A DNA stretch of 64,000 nt from Martinezella miluonensis (GTDB lineage: Bacteria; Pseudomonadota; Alphaproteobacteria; Rhizobiales; Rhizobiaceae): contig NZ_FMAH01000021.1 of the NCBI RefSeq assembly GCF_900094545.1, positions 1 through 64,000 of the forward strand, given 5' to 3'. Position numbers and translations under genes: made by a program. Of the stretch, positions 1 to 8,731 are shown one piece after another. The stretch's first letter is position 1. Every line of letters begins with the position of its first letter. The notes below the pieces were generated by a model. That model searched no databases and was not told the origin of the DNA. It worked only from the letters and a program-made list of their open reading frames with translations.

Positions 1-249
1 GTCTGGATAGATGCCCGCGAGCGCACCGACGCCCACCGCAAGACATCCTGGGGCAAGGCGATCTACAAGCGGCGGAAGGAGACGGTCGAGCGCTCCTTTG
101 CCGATGCCAAGCAACTCCACGGTCACCGATACGCCCGCTTCCGAAGTCTCGTGTGCGTCAGATGCCAGTGCCTGCTGGCTGCCGCCGCCCAGAACATCAA
201 GAAGATCGCAATGGCCCTCACAAAGGCGCCAAAGCCAAGCATGGCCTGA
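1..249 (+). mobile_element. IS1182-type transposase, C-terminal part (5' end outside window)
   Basis: Frame 1 is open from the first base to a TGA at 247-249 and gives 82 residues. The reading includes YKRRKETVERSFADAKQLHG followed by a cysteine-rich segment (CVRCQCLLAAAAQN). The ERSFADAKxxHG block is the C-terminal signature of DDE transposases of the IS1182 / DDE_Tnp_1_6 type, where the glutamate is the last catalytic acid. No start is visible because the gene begins before the window. The terminal inverted repeat of the element is not identified with certainty; it probably lies within 250-400, next to an inverted repeat with 7-bp arms at 315-321 and 335-341. The element abuts the 3' end of the iol operon. 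Confidence 0.85.
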
Positions 250-355
250 GCAGATCAGGCCGTTTCAACAAAATCGAAACGCCACCTTCTCAAAAGCATC
301 AATCCGCAAACACAAAACCCGCCGAAAATATCGACGGGTTTGTCAGCGGTCTGAG

Positions 356-382
356 GGCCGCGCTCTCAGGCGCGGCCTTTTT
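356..382 (+). terminator. Rho-independent terminator after the transposase
   Basis: GGCCGCGC at 356-363 pairs perfectly with GCGCGGCC at 370-377 around a 6-nt loop, followed by five T on the + strand. It would end transcription leaving the transposase. On the minus strand it lies 25 bases beyond the iolB stop and has no U-run, so it can only be a weak terminator for the iol operon. Confidence 0.7.
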
Positions 383-406
383 CGTTATGAGCTGTGCAGG
401 CGCCGC

Positions 407-1204
407 TCAGGACTTGAGGAGCCATTCGTGCTCCACGGCATTGTGGAATTTCCAGATGCGCTTCGGGCCGGCCATGACGTTGAGGTAGTAGAGATCATAG
501 CCGTGGCAGGCGGCGCAAGGATGATAACCCTTCGGCACCAGCGTCACGTCGCCATCCTCCAGCACCATGACTTCGTCCAGCGAGCGATCGTCGGTATAGA
601 CGCGCTGGAAGCCGAAGCCTTGCGGCGGGTTGAGGCGGTGGTAGTAGGTCTCCTCCAGGAAGCTCTCGTTCGGGAGATCGTCCTGATCGTGCTTATGGGG
701 AGGATAGGACGAGGTATGTCCGCCCGGCGTGATCACTTCCACGACCAGCAGCGAATGCGCCGCGCCATCGTCTTCCGGCATGATATTGTTGACGTGGCGG
801 ACATTCGTGCCCTTGCCACGTGTCAGGGCCGGATGGGTGCCCGGCGGAATGGCGCGCGCCTCATAGGAGCCACCGCCCGGTGCCGAGCAGACGGCGAGTT
901 CCAGATCGGTGTCCGCAGTCACCGACCAGCTTGAACCGGCGGGAATATAGAGCGCATGCGGTGCGCCCTCGAAGGGGCTCATGCGGCCGCCGAGCAAGCC
1001 GAAATCCTTAGTACCCGCCTTGGCGCGTCCCTTGCCGCTGACCCATACGAGGCAGACCTCGCGGTCGCCGGTTTCAGCCGAAGCCGTTTCGCCCGGCTTC
1101 AGGCGATGGAGGTCGAAGCCGACATAGGTCCAGCCGGCGCTTTCGGGCGTGACATGGGTGACGCGGCCATGGGAGCCGTCAGGTTTGACCTTGAGATTTG
1201 GCAT
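407..1204 (-). CDS. iolB: 5-deoxy-glucuronate isomerase IolB
   Basis: IolB converts 5-deoxy-D-glucuronate to 2-deoxy-5-keto-D-gluconate in cytoplasmic myo-inositol catabolism. The 265-residue product is the usual family length and belongs to the KduI/IolB bicupin fold; the HKHDQDD segment carries the metal-binding histidines. The ATG at 1204 is chosen over an upstream one at 1270 because GGAGG sits 8 bases before it and the added N-terminus is not family-like. It is the last gene of the iolC-iolD-iolE-iolB operon, 72 bases after iolE. Confidence 0.95.
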   Translation of the reverse strand: MPNLKVKPDGSHGRVTHVTPESAGWTYVGFDLHRLKPGETASAETGDREVCLVWVSGKGRAKAGTKDFGLLGGRMSPFEGAPHALYIPAGSSWSVTADTDLELAVCSAPGGGSYEARAIPPGTHPALTRGKGTNVRHVNNIMPEDDGAAHSLLVVEVITPGGHTSSYPPHKHDQDDLPNESFLEETYYHRLNPPQGFGFQRVYTDDRSLDEVMVLEDGDVTLVPKGYHPCAACHGYDLYYLNVMAGPKRIWKFHNAVEHEWLLKS

Positions 1205-1276
1205 GGGTTTTTCCTCCATTGCTTGGAAAAACACCCCTCGCCATCCTTCGATCGGGTGAGGGGCGCTCATCTCTAG

Positions 1277-2194
1277 CTATCCCTTGGGAAAGCCTTCGGT
1301 TTCCACCGTGTAACCCGCTGCCGTCATGACGCGCATCAGCTCGGCATGACCGATCTCGGCCATCTTCTGCGGCGGAGCCTTGCGCGGATCCTGTTCGGCC
1401 TCGACCACGAACCAGCCCTCATAGCCGTAATCGGCGAAGCGCTTGACGATGGCGCCGAAATCGAGCGAGCCGTCGCCCGGCACCGTGAACGCGCCGAGCG
1501 CTACGGCATCGAGGAAGGACTGCCGGCTGCGATCCAGGCCATCGACGACGGACTTGCGGATATCCTTGACGTGGACGTGATTGATGCGGGCGTGGTGGTT
1601 GTCGATGGCGCGCAGCACATCGCCGCCGGCAAAGGCGAGATGACCGGCATCGAGCAGCAGCGGAATGCCTTCGCCGGAATTGAGCATGAAGGCGGCGAGT
1701 TCCGGCTCGGTTTCGACGACGGCTGCCATATGATGATGGTAGGAGAGCGGCATGCCCTGCGCGGCGCACCATTCGCCAAACTCGGTGACGCGACGGGCAT
1801 ATGCCTTCATCTCGTCATCCGAGAGGCGCGGCTTGGTAGCGAGCGGCTTGGAGCGGTCGCCCTGGATGGAGCGGCCGACTTCGCCATAGACGATGCAGGG
1901 CGCATTAACCGCCTTGAACAGCTCGATCATCGGCGCGATACGGTCCTTGTTTGCCGCCAGCTCCTCATTGACGAGCGTGCCCGAGAACCAGCCGCCGCAA
2001 AGCGTCACGTCGGCGGCGCGCAGGATCGGCAGCATTTCATCGGGATTGCTGGGGAAGCGCCGGCCTTGTTCCATACCTGTGAAGCCGGCACCACGCGACT
2101 GGCGCAGGCATTCTTCGAGCGATACGTCGTCGCTCAGCTCCGGAAGATCGTCGTTCCACCAGGCGATGGGCGACATGCCGAGTTTGGCCTTCAT
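1277..2194 (-). CDS. iolE: Myo-inosose-2 dehydratase IolE
   Basis: IolE dehydrates 2-keto-myo-inositol (scyllo-inosose) to 3D-trihydroxycyclohexane-1,2-dione. The 305 residues have the xylose-isomerase-like TIM-barrel pattern: YHHHM, LLLDAGHLAFAGGD and NHVHVKDI supply metal-binding and catalytic residues, followed by VPGDGSLDF. A TTG lies directly before the ATG at 2194, but AAGGAG is well spaced (7 bases) for the ATG. It lies 67 bases downstream of iolD in the same operon. Confidence 0.95.
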   Translation of the reverse strand: MKAKLGMSPIAWWNDDLPELSDDVSLEECLRQSRGAGFTGMEQGRRFPSNPDEMLPILRAADVTLCGGWFSGTLVNEELAANKDRIAPMIELFKAVNAPCIVYGEVGRSIQGDRSKPLATKPRLSDDEMKAYARRVTEFGEWCAAQGMPLSYHHHMAAVVETEPELAAFMLNSGEGIPLLLDAGHLAFAGGDVLRAIDNHHARINHVHVKDIRKSVVDGLDRSRQSFLDAVALGAFTVPGDGSLDFGAIVKRFADYGYEGWFVVEAEQDPRKAPPQKMAEIGHAELMRVMTAAGYTVETEGFPKG

Positions 2195-2261
2195 CAATAG
2201 TCTCCTTGAAAATGGTGTTGGAGGAGCGTCTCAGCTCCTCCAGAAAAGTGTCGGAAATCGA

Positions 2262-4112
2262 TCAGCCGATGCGCTGGGAGGCGCGGGCTTTCTCATAGGC
2301 GGCGCGGGCCTTGTTGACCTCGGCGCGCGGGCTGACCTCGGGAACGGCGACATCCCACCAATGGCCGCCTTCGTCCGTGGTGATCAGCGGATCCGTGTCG
2401 ATGACGATGACCGAGCTGCGGTCGTTCTTTTTCGAAGCTTCGATGGCCTGCTCCAGCTCGGTGATGGAGGAAACCTTCACGGCAATCGCGCCCATGCTTT
2501 CGGCATGTGCCCGGAAGTCGATCTCCGGCATCACTTCGAAGCGCGAGTCCTTCAGCAGATTGTTGAAGTTTGCGCCGCCGGTCGCCATCTGCAGGCGGTT
2601 GATGCAGCCGTAGCCGCGATTGTCGAGCAGAACGACGGTGATCTTCAGGCCGAGCATGACCGAGGTCGCCAGTTCGGAATTCAGCATCATGTAGGAGCCA
2701 TCGCCGACCATGACGACGACTTCCTTTTCCGGATGGGCCATCTTCGCGCCGAGCCCGCCGGCTATCTCGTAACCCATGCAGGAGAAGCCGTATTCCATGT
2801 GGTAGCTGCCGGGCACTGTCGCCGGCCAGAGCTTGTGCAGCTCACCCGGCAGGCCGCCGGCGGCGCAAAGCACGATGGTCTTCTCGCCGCCGATCGTGCG
2901 AGTGACCGCACCGATCACCTGGGCGTCGGAGGGCAGGGCGGCATTGGTGGCCGCCATCGCCTTGGCGGCGGCTTCCATCCAGATCTTCTTTTCCCGCGTT
3001 GCCTTCTCGGCAAGTGCTGCCGGAGCTTTCCAGCCGGCAAGGCCAGAACCCAGTGCCTTCAGACCTTCGCGCGCATCCGTCACCAGTGGGTGACTGTCGT
3101 GCTTCAACGCGTCGTAGGCCGCGATGTTGAGGCCGATCATGGCCATCTTCTCGTTCTTGAACAGCGCCCAGGAGCCGGTGGTGAAGTCTTGGCAGCGCGT
3201 GCCGACCGCGATCACCAGATCGGTATCCTCGGCAATGGCATTGGCCGCAGACGTGCCCGTCACGCCGACCGAGCCGAGCGCTAAGGGATGCGTCTCGTCG
3301 ATGGCCGACTTGCCTGCCTGGGTGACGACGACGGGAATGTCATGTGCTTCGGCAAACGCAGCCAGCTCCTTCGTCGCTTGCGAATAGAGCACGCCGCCGC
3401 CGGCGAGAATGACTGGTTTTTCCGATTTGCGGATCAGCGCGATGGCATTGGCAAGCTCGTCCGCATCCGGCTGTGGGCGGCGCTGGGTCCAGACATGCTC
3501 CTCAAAGAAGCTCTCCGGATAGTCGAAGGCTTCGGCTTGCACATCCTGGCACAGCGAGAGCGTCACCGGGCCGCAATCGAGCGGATCGGTCAGTACCTGC
3601 ATGGCGCGCTTTAGCGCCGTCATGATCTGCTCCGGGCGGGTGATACGGTCGAAATAGCGGGAGACGGGGCGGAAGGCGTCGTTGGCGGAAACGGTGCCGT
3701 CGCCGAAATCCTCGATCTGCTGCAGCACCGGATCGGGCGCGCGGCTGGCGAAGACGTCGCCGGGAAGGAAGAGAACGGGGATGCGGTTGACGTGGGCGAC
3801 GCCGGCCGCCGTCACCATGTTAAGGGCGCCGGGGCCGATCGACGTCGTGCAGGCCATGAAGCGCTGACGGAAGCTCGCCTTGGCATAGGCGATGGCGGCA
3901 TGGGCCATGCCCTGTTCATTGTGGGCGCGGAAGGTCGGAAGCTCCTCGCGCACCTGATAGAGCGCCTCGCCGATGCCGGCGACGTTGCCGTGACCGAAGA
4001 TCGCCCAGACGCCGCCGAAGATCGGCTGCTTCTGCCCGTCGATGATGGTCATCTGCTTCTTGAGGAAATGCGCGACGGCCTGTGCCATCGTCAATCGGAT
4101 CGTCTTGCCCAT
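2262..4112 (-). CDS. iolD: 3D-(3,5/4)-trihydroxycyclohexane-1,2-dione hydrolase IolD
   Basis: IolD is a thiamine-diphosphate enzyme that hydrolytically opens the ring of the IolE product to 5-deoxy-D-glucuronate. The 616 residues show the acetolactate-synthase-like three-domain layout. HNEQGMAHAAIAYAK near the N-terminus carries the ThDP-activating glutamate, and VGDGSYMMLNSEL in the C-terminal domain is the GDG(x)N cofactor motif. The ATG at 4112 has GGGAGG 7 bases upstream; an upstream in-frame ATG at 4148 has no such site. The 89-bp gap to iolC holds a palindromic repeat. Confidence 0.95.
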   Translation of the reverse strand: MGKTIRLTMAQAVAHFLKKQMTIIDGQKQPIFGGVWAIFGHGNVAGIGEALYQVREELPTFRAHNEQGMAHAAIAYAKASFRQRFMACTTSIGPGALNMVTAAGVAHVNRIPVLFLPGDVFASRAPDPVLQQIEDFGDGTVSANDAFRPVSRYFDRITRPEQIMTALKRAMQVLTDPLDCGPVTLSLCQDVQAEAFDYPESFFEEHVWTQRRPQPDADELANAIALIRKSEKPVILAGGGVLYSQATKELAAFAEAHDIPVVVTQAGKSAIDETHPLALGSVGVTGTSAANAIAEDTDLVIAVGTRCQDFTTGSWALFKNEKMAMIGLNIAAYDALKHDSHPLVTDAREGLKALGSGLAGWKAPAALAEKATREKKIWMEAAAKAMAATNAALPSDAQVIGAVTRTIGGEKTIVLCAAGGLPGELHKLWPATVPGSYHMEYGFSCMGYEIAGGLGAKMAHPEKEVVVMVGDGSYMMLNSELATSVMLGLKITVVLLDNRGYGCINRLQMATGGANFNNLLKDSRFEVMPEIDFRAHAESMGAIAVKVSSITELEQAIEASKKNDRSSVIVIDTDPLITTDEGGHWWDVAVPEVSPRAEVNKARAAYEKARASQRIG

Positions 4113-4147
4113 CGGGCGCCTCCCAAATGCCGTATCTCTTTGTTTCA

Positions 4148-4193
4148 AGCAATTCCGGACGCAAAACCGCTATGCACTTTTGCCGGAATTGCT
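4148..4193. repeat. Palindromic intergenic repeat between iolC and iolD
   Basis: AGCAATTCCGG at 4148-4158 is perfectly repeated in inverse at 4183-4193. The interior contains CAAAACCGC and GCACTTTTG. Read on the minus strand, its core (AAAAGTGCATAGCGGTTTT) matches the repeats between rnc and era (27136 onward) and the RIME-like elements at 43406 and 55111. It lies inside the iol operon transcript and would fold as a hairpin in the RNA. Confidence 0.8.
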
Positions 4194-4201
4194 CCAGAAT
4201 T

Positions 4202-6136
4202 TCACAGGCCGCGGGTTTTGAGCCACGCTGCCGTCAATTGCCGGAAGCGGCCGGCCATGTCGGCAATCGCTTCCTCGTCGTTCATGGCGCCTGACAACCA
4301 GGCACGGGCCGCATCGGAGAAGATGGTCCGCCCGACGGCGAAACCCTTCACCGAAGGCGCTGCCAGCGTCGCCTCGAAGCTGCGGATCAGTTCCTCAGCC
4401 GGCGCCTCCAGGCCGAGCAGCACGATACCGCGGCACAATGGATCATTTTTGGCGATCACGGCATCGATTTTTTTCCAGGCAGTCGTCGATTCCTGCGGCT
4501 CCAGCTTCCACCAGTCCGGTTTGATGCCGAGCGCGTAGAGTTCTTCCATCGCTGTCGGGATCGTGTCGTCGGTCAGCGGCCCGTTCTTGCTGGCAATGAT
4601 CTCGACCAGAAGCTCGCGGCCAACCTTGCGGGCGGCTTCGAACAGCGTCCGCAACTTCTCCTGCTGCTCCGCCTTCAATTCCTTCGGATCGTCCGGATGG
4701 TAGAAGCACAGGCATTTGATACAGTGGTTAAGCGGCCATTCGACGAGCTGCGAGCCGATGTCCTGGCTGAACTCGAATTTCAGCGGCTTCGATCCCGGCA
4801 GTTCGACCGGGCGTCCGATCCAGGAGAAGTCCTTGGTGGCCGCATCGAAAAAGGCGTCGCGTCCGAAACGCTCGTCGATCAGCATGCCGTAGCCGGGCCG
4901 GCCGTCGGCCACCCGTGCTGCCGCCTCGACGGCAAGCCGCTTGAAGGCGACGATCTTCTCGTGGCCGATGCCCAGTTCGTCGGCGACGCTGACGAGCTGC
5001 GAGCGATGATCGATGGCAAGCGCCATCAGCAAAGGGATCTCGTCGCCGCGGCGGGTCGTCGCCCAATGAATATGGTTGATCGCTTCGTCCTTGCGCAGCG
5101 CCCGGTGCTTGCTGCCCGTCTTCAGGAAGAAATCGAGCTCGGCCCAGGTCGGATATTCCGGCGAGCAGAGGAGGCGCGAGACGGCAAAGGCGCCGCAGGC
5201 ATTGGCCCAGGTGGCGCAGGTCTTCAAGGGCTCGCCGCGCAGATAGCCGCGCAGGAATCCGGACATGAAGGCGTCGCCCGCGCCGAGAACGTTGAATACC
5301 TCGATCGGGAAACCCTGGCCGACGATGCCGGCTTCCAGATCGTCCGAGATCGGGCCTTCATAGACGATGCAGCCCATGGCGCCGCGCTTCAGCACGATGA
5401 CTGCCGATGAGAGACGGCGGATTTCCTTCAAGGCGCCGAGCACGTCGTCGGCACCGGAGGCGATCATGATCTCTTCTTCCGTCCCGACGATCAGGTCGCA
5501 ATCCGGCAGTGTCTCCTTCATCTTGGCGGACACGCGGTCCGACTTCACATAGCGCTCGAAGCCTTCGGCATGACCGGCAAGGCCCCAGAGGTTCGGTCGA
5601 TAATCGATGTCGAAGATCACCTTGCGGCCGTTCGCCTTGGCGATGCGGATCGCCTTGCGCTGTGCCGCTTCGGTATTGGGCTTGGAAAAATGCGTGCCGG
5701 ACACCAGAACGGCGCCGGAGGACTTGATGAAGTTCTCGTCGATGTCGTCTTCGTTGAGTGCCATGTCGGCGCAGTCGGACCGATAGAAGATCATCGGCGA
5801 GACGCCCTCGGCCTCGACCGCCAAGAGCACCAGCGCCGTCAGGCGTTCCTTGTCCGTGGCGATCCCGTCGACGGCAACACCCTCGCGTGCCGCCTGTTCG
5901 CGAATGAAGCGGCCCATCTGCTCGTCGCCGACGCGGGTGATGAGGCCGGATTTGAGGCCAAGCCGGGCGGTGCCGATGGCGATATTGGCCGGGCAGCCGC
6001 CGACCGATTTGGCGAAAGAGGCGATGTCCTCGAGCTTCGAGCCGATCTGCTGGCCGTAAAGATCGACGGAGGACCTGCCGATGGTGATCACATCGAGTTT
6101 CGCCTCCGGCTGAGCGCCAGGATTGTCGTGTGCCAT
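4202..6136 (-). CDS. iolC: 5-dehydro-2-deoxygluconokinase fused to a DUF2090 aldolase-like domain (IolC)
   Basis: First gene of the iolCDEB operon, 644 residues, about twice the size of a stand-alone IolC kinase. Residues about 13-330 form a PfkB/ribokinase kinase: GGCPANIAIG and the catalytic GAGDAFMSGFLRGYL motif, whose Asp is the catalytic base. It phosphorylates 2-deoxy-5-keto-D-gluconate. Residues about 340-644 form a DUF2090 domain starting near ALAIDHRSQL, a TIM-barrel aldolase-like domain expected to cleave the product to dihydroxyacetone phosphate and malonate semialdehyde. That would give kinase and IolJ-type aldolase in one chain. GGAGG precedes the ATG at 6136. Confidence 0.92.
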   Translation of the reverse strand: MAHDNPGAQPEAKLDVITIGRSSVDLYGQQIGSKLEDIASFAKSVGGCPANIAIGTARLGLKSGLITRVGDEQMGRFIREQAAREGVAVDGIATDKERLTALVLLAVEAEGVSPMIFYRSDCADMALNEDDIDENFIKSSGAVLVSGTHFSKPNTEAAQRKAIRIAKANGRKVIFDIDYRPNLWGLAGHAEGFERYVKSDRVSAKMKETLPDCDLIVGTEEEIMIASGADDVLGALKEIRRLSSAVIVLKRGAMGCIVYEGPISDDLEAGIVGQGFPIEVFNVLGAGDAFMSGFLRGYLRGEPLKTCATWANACGAFAVSRLLCSPEYPTWAELDFFLKTGSKHRALRKDEAINHIHWATTRRGDEIPLLMALAIDHRSQLVSVADELGIGHEKIVAFKRLAVEAAARVADGRPGYGMLIDERFGRDAFFDAATKDFSWIGRPVELPGSKPLKFEFSQDIGSQLVEWPLNHCIKCLCFYHPDDPKELKAEQQEKLRTLFEAARKVGRELLVEIIASKNGPLTDDTIPTAMEELYALGIKPDWWKLEPQESTTAWKKIDAVIAKNDPLCRGIVLLGLEAPAEELIRSFEATLAAPSVKGFAVGRTIFSDAARAWLSGAMNDEEAIADMAGRFRQLTAAWLKTRGL

Positions 6137-6275
6137 GATGTCCTCCCGTCCGTGCCTGATCCTCCGGCTTTTCAGCTTGCGCCGAGATCACGCGTCATTA
6201 AAGGTGCCGGTATTCGTTTCGTCCCGGTTGCGGTGGATCGGCGCTCATTTCTCGCACCCCGATCTCAGCTATAGT

Positions 6276-6319
6276 GAAACATTGGTTCCGAGATTTTGTC
6301 AATTCGGAATATTTATTCC
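6276..6319. promoter_or_regulatory. Two IolR-type operators (GGAA-N6-TTCC) before iolC
   Basis: The 14-bp dyad GGAATATTTATTCC lies at 6306-6319. A second copy, GAAACATTGGTTCC, differing from GGAA-N6-TTCC at one base, lies at 6276-6289, exactly 30 bp away (about three helical turns). GGAA-N6-TTCC is, as I recall it, the motif reported for Sinorhizobium meliloti IolR. The 6306 site overlaps the iolR stop codon, so the coding end of iolR doubles as part of the iolC control region. The pair sits 140-185 bp upstream of the iolC ATG. Confidence 0.65.
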
Positions 6320-7185
6320 ATTTTCGTTTTATCTGCTTTTGCCGCACCTTTTCTTCGCCGCTCGGCAATGGCAACGGGGAAGGCCATGACGAGCGCCATC
6401 GATGCCGACATGGAGCGGAAGCCGGCAAAATCGGTCTCTGCGACCTCGAACCAATGGGTCGCACAGGCGGTGAGCGGCGAGAAGGCCGAATCGGTAATGG
6501 CAATGACCGGCACATTGCGCGAGGCGAGATCCTGCGCCTGTGCTAGGCTCTCGGCGGCATAGGGAGAAAAGCTCGCAGCGATCGCAGCATCCTTCTCCGT
6601 GGCGAAGCGGGCGATCTCGCTATCGATGCCATTCGGCGAGGCGACGATCTGATGGCGTATGTTCAGCTTGGAAAAGGCGTAAGCCATATGGGCGGTGAGC
6701 GGATAGGAGCGGCGCTTGGCAATAAGATAGATGGTCTCGGCGGCGGCAAGCACGTCGACCGCCTTGGCGAAAGTCTCCGTCTCGATGGTCGCGGCCAGCT
6801 TGTTGACCGACTGGCTTGCGGCAGACAGGAAGCCGGAGAGAATGCTGGCCTCCTCATTCTCGATGCCGGAGCGTTCCAGCGTCACCAACCGCTCTTCATA
6901 GCTGAGCGTCCGGTCGCGCAGCCTCTCGCGGAAGATGCTTTGCAGATCGGAAAAGCCTTCATAGCCGAGGTGGTGGGCAAGACGTACCAGCGTTGAAGGC
7001 TGGACTTCGGCGGCGGCCGCGATGCTCGCCGTAGTGCCGAAGGCAATTTCATCGGGATTGCCAAGCGCGAAGGCGGCAACCTGCGCCAGTCGCTTCGGCA
7101 TGGCATTCTTGCGCTCTATGATGTTGCTGCGCAAGCTTTCGAAGTCGCGCGGCACCCTTGTCTGCGTGTCGATACTGTTATCCAT
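6313..7185 (-). CDS. iolR: RpiR-family transcriptional regulator IolR
   Basis: 290 residues with an N-terminal RpiR-type helix-turn-helix (about 20-90; AFGTTASIAAAAEVQPSTLV) and a C-terminal SIS sugar-phosphate-binding domain (about 125-260). Rhizobial IolR represses the iol operon and is relieved by an inositol catabolite. The ATG at 7185 is chosen because GGAAGG lies 7 bases upstream; earlier in-frame ATGs would place the operator at 7215 inside the coding region. The gene is upstream of iolC on the same strand and divergent from the oxidoreductase at 7414. Confidence 0.9.
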   Translation of the reverse strand: MDNSIDTQTRVPRDFESLRSNIIERKNAMPKRLAQVAAFALGNPDEIAFGTTASIAAAAEVQPSTLVRLAHHLGYEGFSDLQSIFRERLRDRTLSYEERLVTLERSGIENEEASILSGFLSAASQSVNKLAATIETETFAKAVDVLAAAETIYLIAKRRSYPLTAHMAYAFSKLNIRHQIVASPNGIDSEIARFATEKDAAIAASFSPYAAESLAQAQDLASRNVPVIAITDSAFSPLTACATHWFEVAETDFAGFRSMSASMALVMAFPVAIAERRRKGAAKADKTKME

Positions 7186-7214
7186 GCCTGCCTTCCGCCA
7201 TTCATGCCCATGAT

Positions 7215-7228
7215 GGAATAAGTATTCC
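7215..7228. promoter_or_regulatory. IolR-type operator before iolR
   Basis: ATGGAATAAGTATTCCAT (7213-7230) has perfect 7-bp arms and contains GGAA-N6-TTCC. It lies about 30 bp before the iolR ATG, in the iolR / oxidoreductase divergent promoter region, suggesting autoregulation and possibly shared control of the gene at 7414. Confidence 0.7.
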
Positions 7229-7413
7229 ATATTTGCAAAGATAGCGGATTTCGATTTAATCGGCACGAATATTTTTAAGCTAATGATTTTAAACGTGTAA
7301 TTTAGATGTCCGTCGAAGTCTCATGTCGGCGGCACGAAATGTGCGCTTGCCAAAACGGTCTAAACATTCCAAAAATGAACCAGCTTCGAGAGGAAGCGGA
7401 GGAGGACAGGCAA

Positions 7414-8529
7414 ATGAAACCGTTGGGCGTTGGACTGATCGGTACGGGCTACATGGGCAAATGCCACGCGCTCGCGTGGAATGCGGTCAAGACCGTGTTC
7501 GGCGATGTGGCGCGACCTCGTCTCGTCCATCTGGCCGAAGCGAATGCCGATCTGGCGAAGACGCGGGGCGATGAGTTCGGCTTCGAGAAGGCGACGGCCG
7601 ACTGGCGCGATCTCATTGCGGATCCCGATGTCGACGTCGTTTCCGTCACGACACCCAACCAGTTCCACCCGGAAATGGCGATCGCGGCCCTTGAGGCTGG
7701 CAAGCACGTCTGGTGTGAAAAGCCCATGGCGCCGGTTTATGATGATGCCGAACGCATGCTGGCGGCGGCCAAGGTTTCCGGCAAGATCGCCATTCTCGGC
7801 TACAATTATATCCAGAACCCTGTGATGCGGCACATCAAGTCGCTAATCGAAGAGGGCGCGATCGGTACGGTCAATCATGTCCGCGTCGAGATGGATGAGG
7901 ATTTCATGGCCGATCCGAACGGCTTGTTCTACTGGAAGAGCGAGCTTGCCTCCGGCTACGGCGCTTTGGACGATTTTGCCGTGCATCCGCTCTCGCTGCT
8001 CTGGTTTCTCTTCGGCCATGTGGAGGCCGTCATCACCGATATGGTAAAGCCCTATGCCGAGCGGCCATTGAAGGACGGCGGCAGCCGTGCCGTCGAAAAC
8101 CACGATCTGGCCAACGTGCTGATGCGGCTTGGCGGCGGCCTTTCCGCCGTGCTCATGGCCAACCGGTCGGCCTGGGGACGCAAGGGACGGATCGCCCTGC
8201 AGATCTTCGGCTCAAAGGGCTCGATCTCCTACGATCAGGAGCGCATGAACGAATTCGAGCTTTATCAGGCCGCGGGCAGGGATACGGAACAGGGGTTCCG
8301 CAAGATTCTCGCCGCTCCTGCTCATAAACCCTATGACCGCTTCATCCCCGCGCCGGGCCATGGCCTCGGCTTCAACGATCTGAAGATCATCGAGTGCCGC
8401 GAGCTGATCCGCGCCATCTCCGGGGAGGCTGCGTCAGTCGTGGCTTTCAATGATGGCCTGCGTATCGAGAAATCGGTGCACGCCATGGCGCAATCCTTCC
8501 ACGAGCGGCGATGGATCGAAATCGCCTAG
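7414..8529 (+). CDS. Gfo/Idh/MocA-family oxidoreductase, probable inositol-type dehydrogenase
   Basis: 371 residues with an N-terminal NAD(P)-binding Rossmann fold (GLIGTGYMGKCHALAW) and the family EKPMAP motif, whose lysine is catalytic. The C-terminal GFO_IDH_MocA domain contains a DDFAVHPLSL region with the substrate-side histidine. The GGAGG-preceded ATG at 7414 is preferred to earlier in-frame codons. Its position divergent from iolR points to oxidation of an inositol isomer (scyllo-, D-chiro- or myo-inositol). The family also oxidises many other sugars, so the substrate is inferred from context only. Confidence 0.8.
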   Translation: MKPLGVGLIGTGYMGKCHALAWNAVKTVFGDVARPRLVHLAEANADLAKTRGDEFGFEKATADWRDLIADPDVDVVSVTTPNQFHPEMAIAALEAGKHVWCEKPMAPVYDDAERMLAAAKVSGKIAILGYNYIQNPVMRHIKSLIEEGAIGTVNHVRVEMDEDFMADPNGLFYWKSELASGYGALDDFAVHPLSLLWFLFGHVEAVITDMVKPYAERPLKDGGSRAVENHDLANVLMRLGGGLSAVLMANRSAWGRKGRIALQIFGSKGSISYDQERMNEFELYQAAGRDTEQGFRKILAAPAHKPYDRFIPAPGHGLGFNDLKIIECRELIRAISGEAASVVAFNDGLRIEKSVHAMAQSFHERRWIEIA

Positions 8530-8731
8530 ATCATTGCGGCCAGGCGCACCCCCGCCCGGCATCGCAGAAATGCGGCCGGAGAAAAACGTGGTGGCCTAAC
8601 TTTCTCCCGATCCGGGGCGCAGGGTCAGTCATGATTGACGCTTGCCGGCGCAAGCGCTACCCCTGAAGCCGAAGCGCATCCTCCCGCATTCGCGCGGATT
8701 GGATCGCCATAATAACAATGGAGTACGGATC

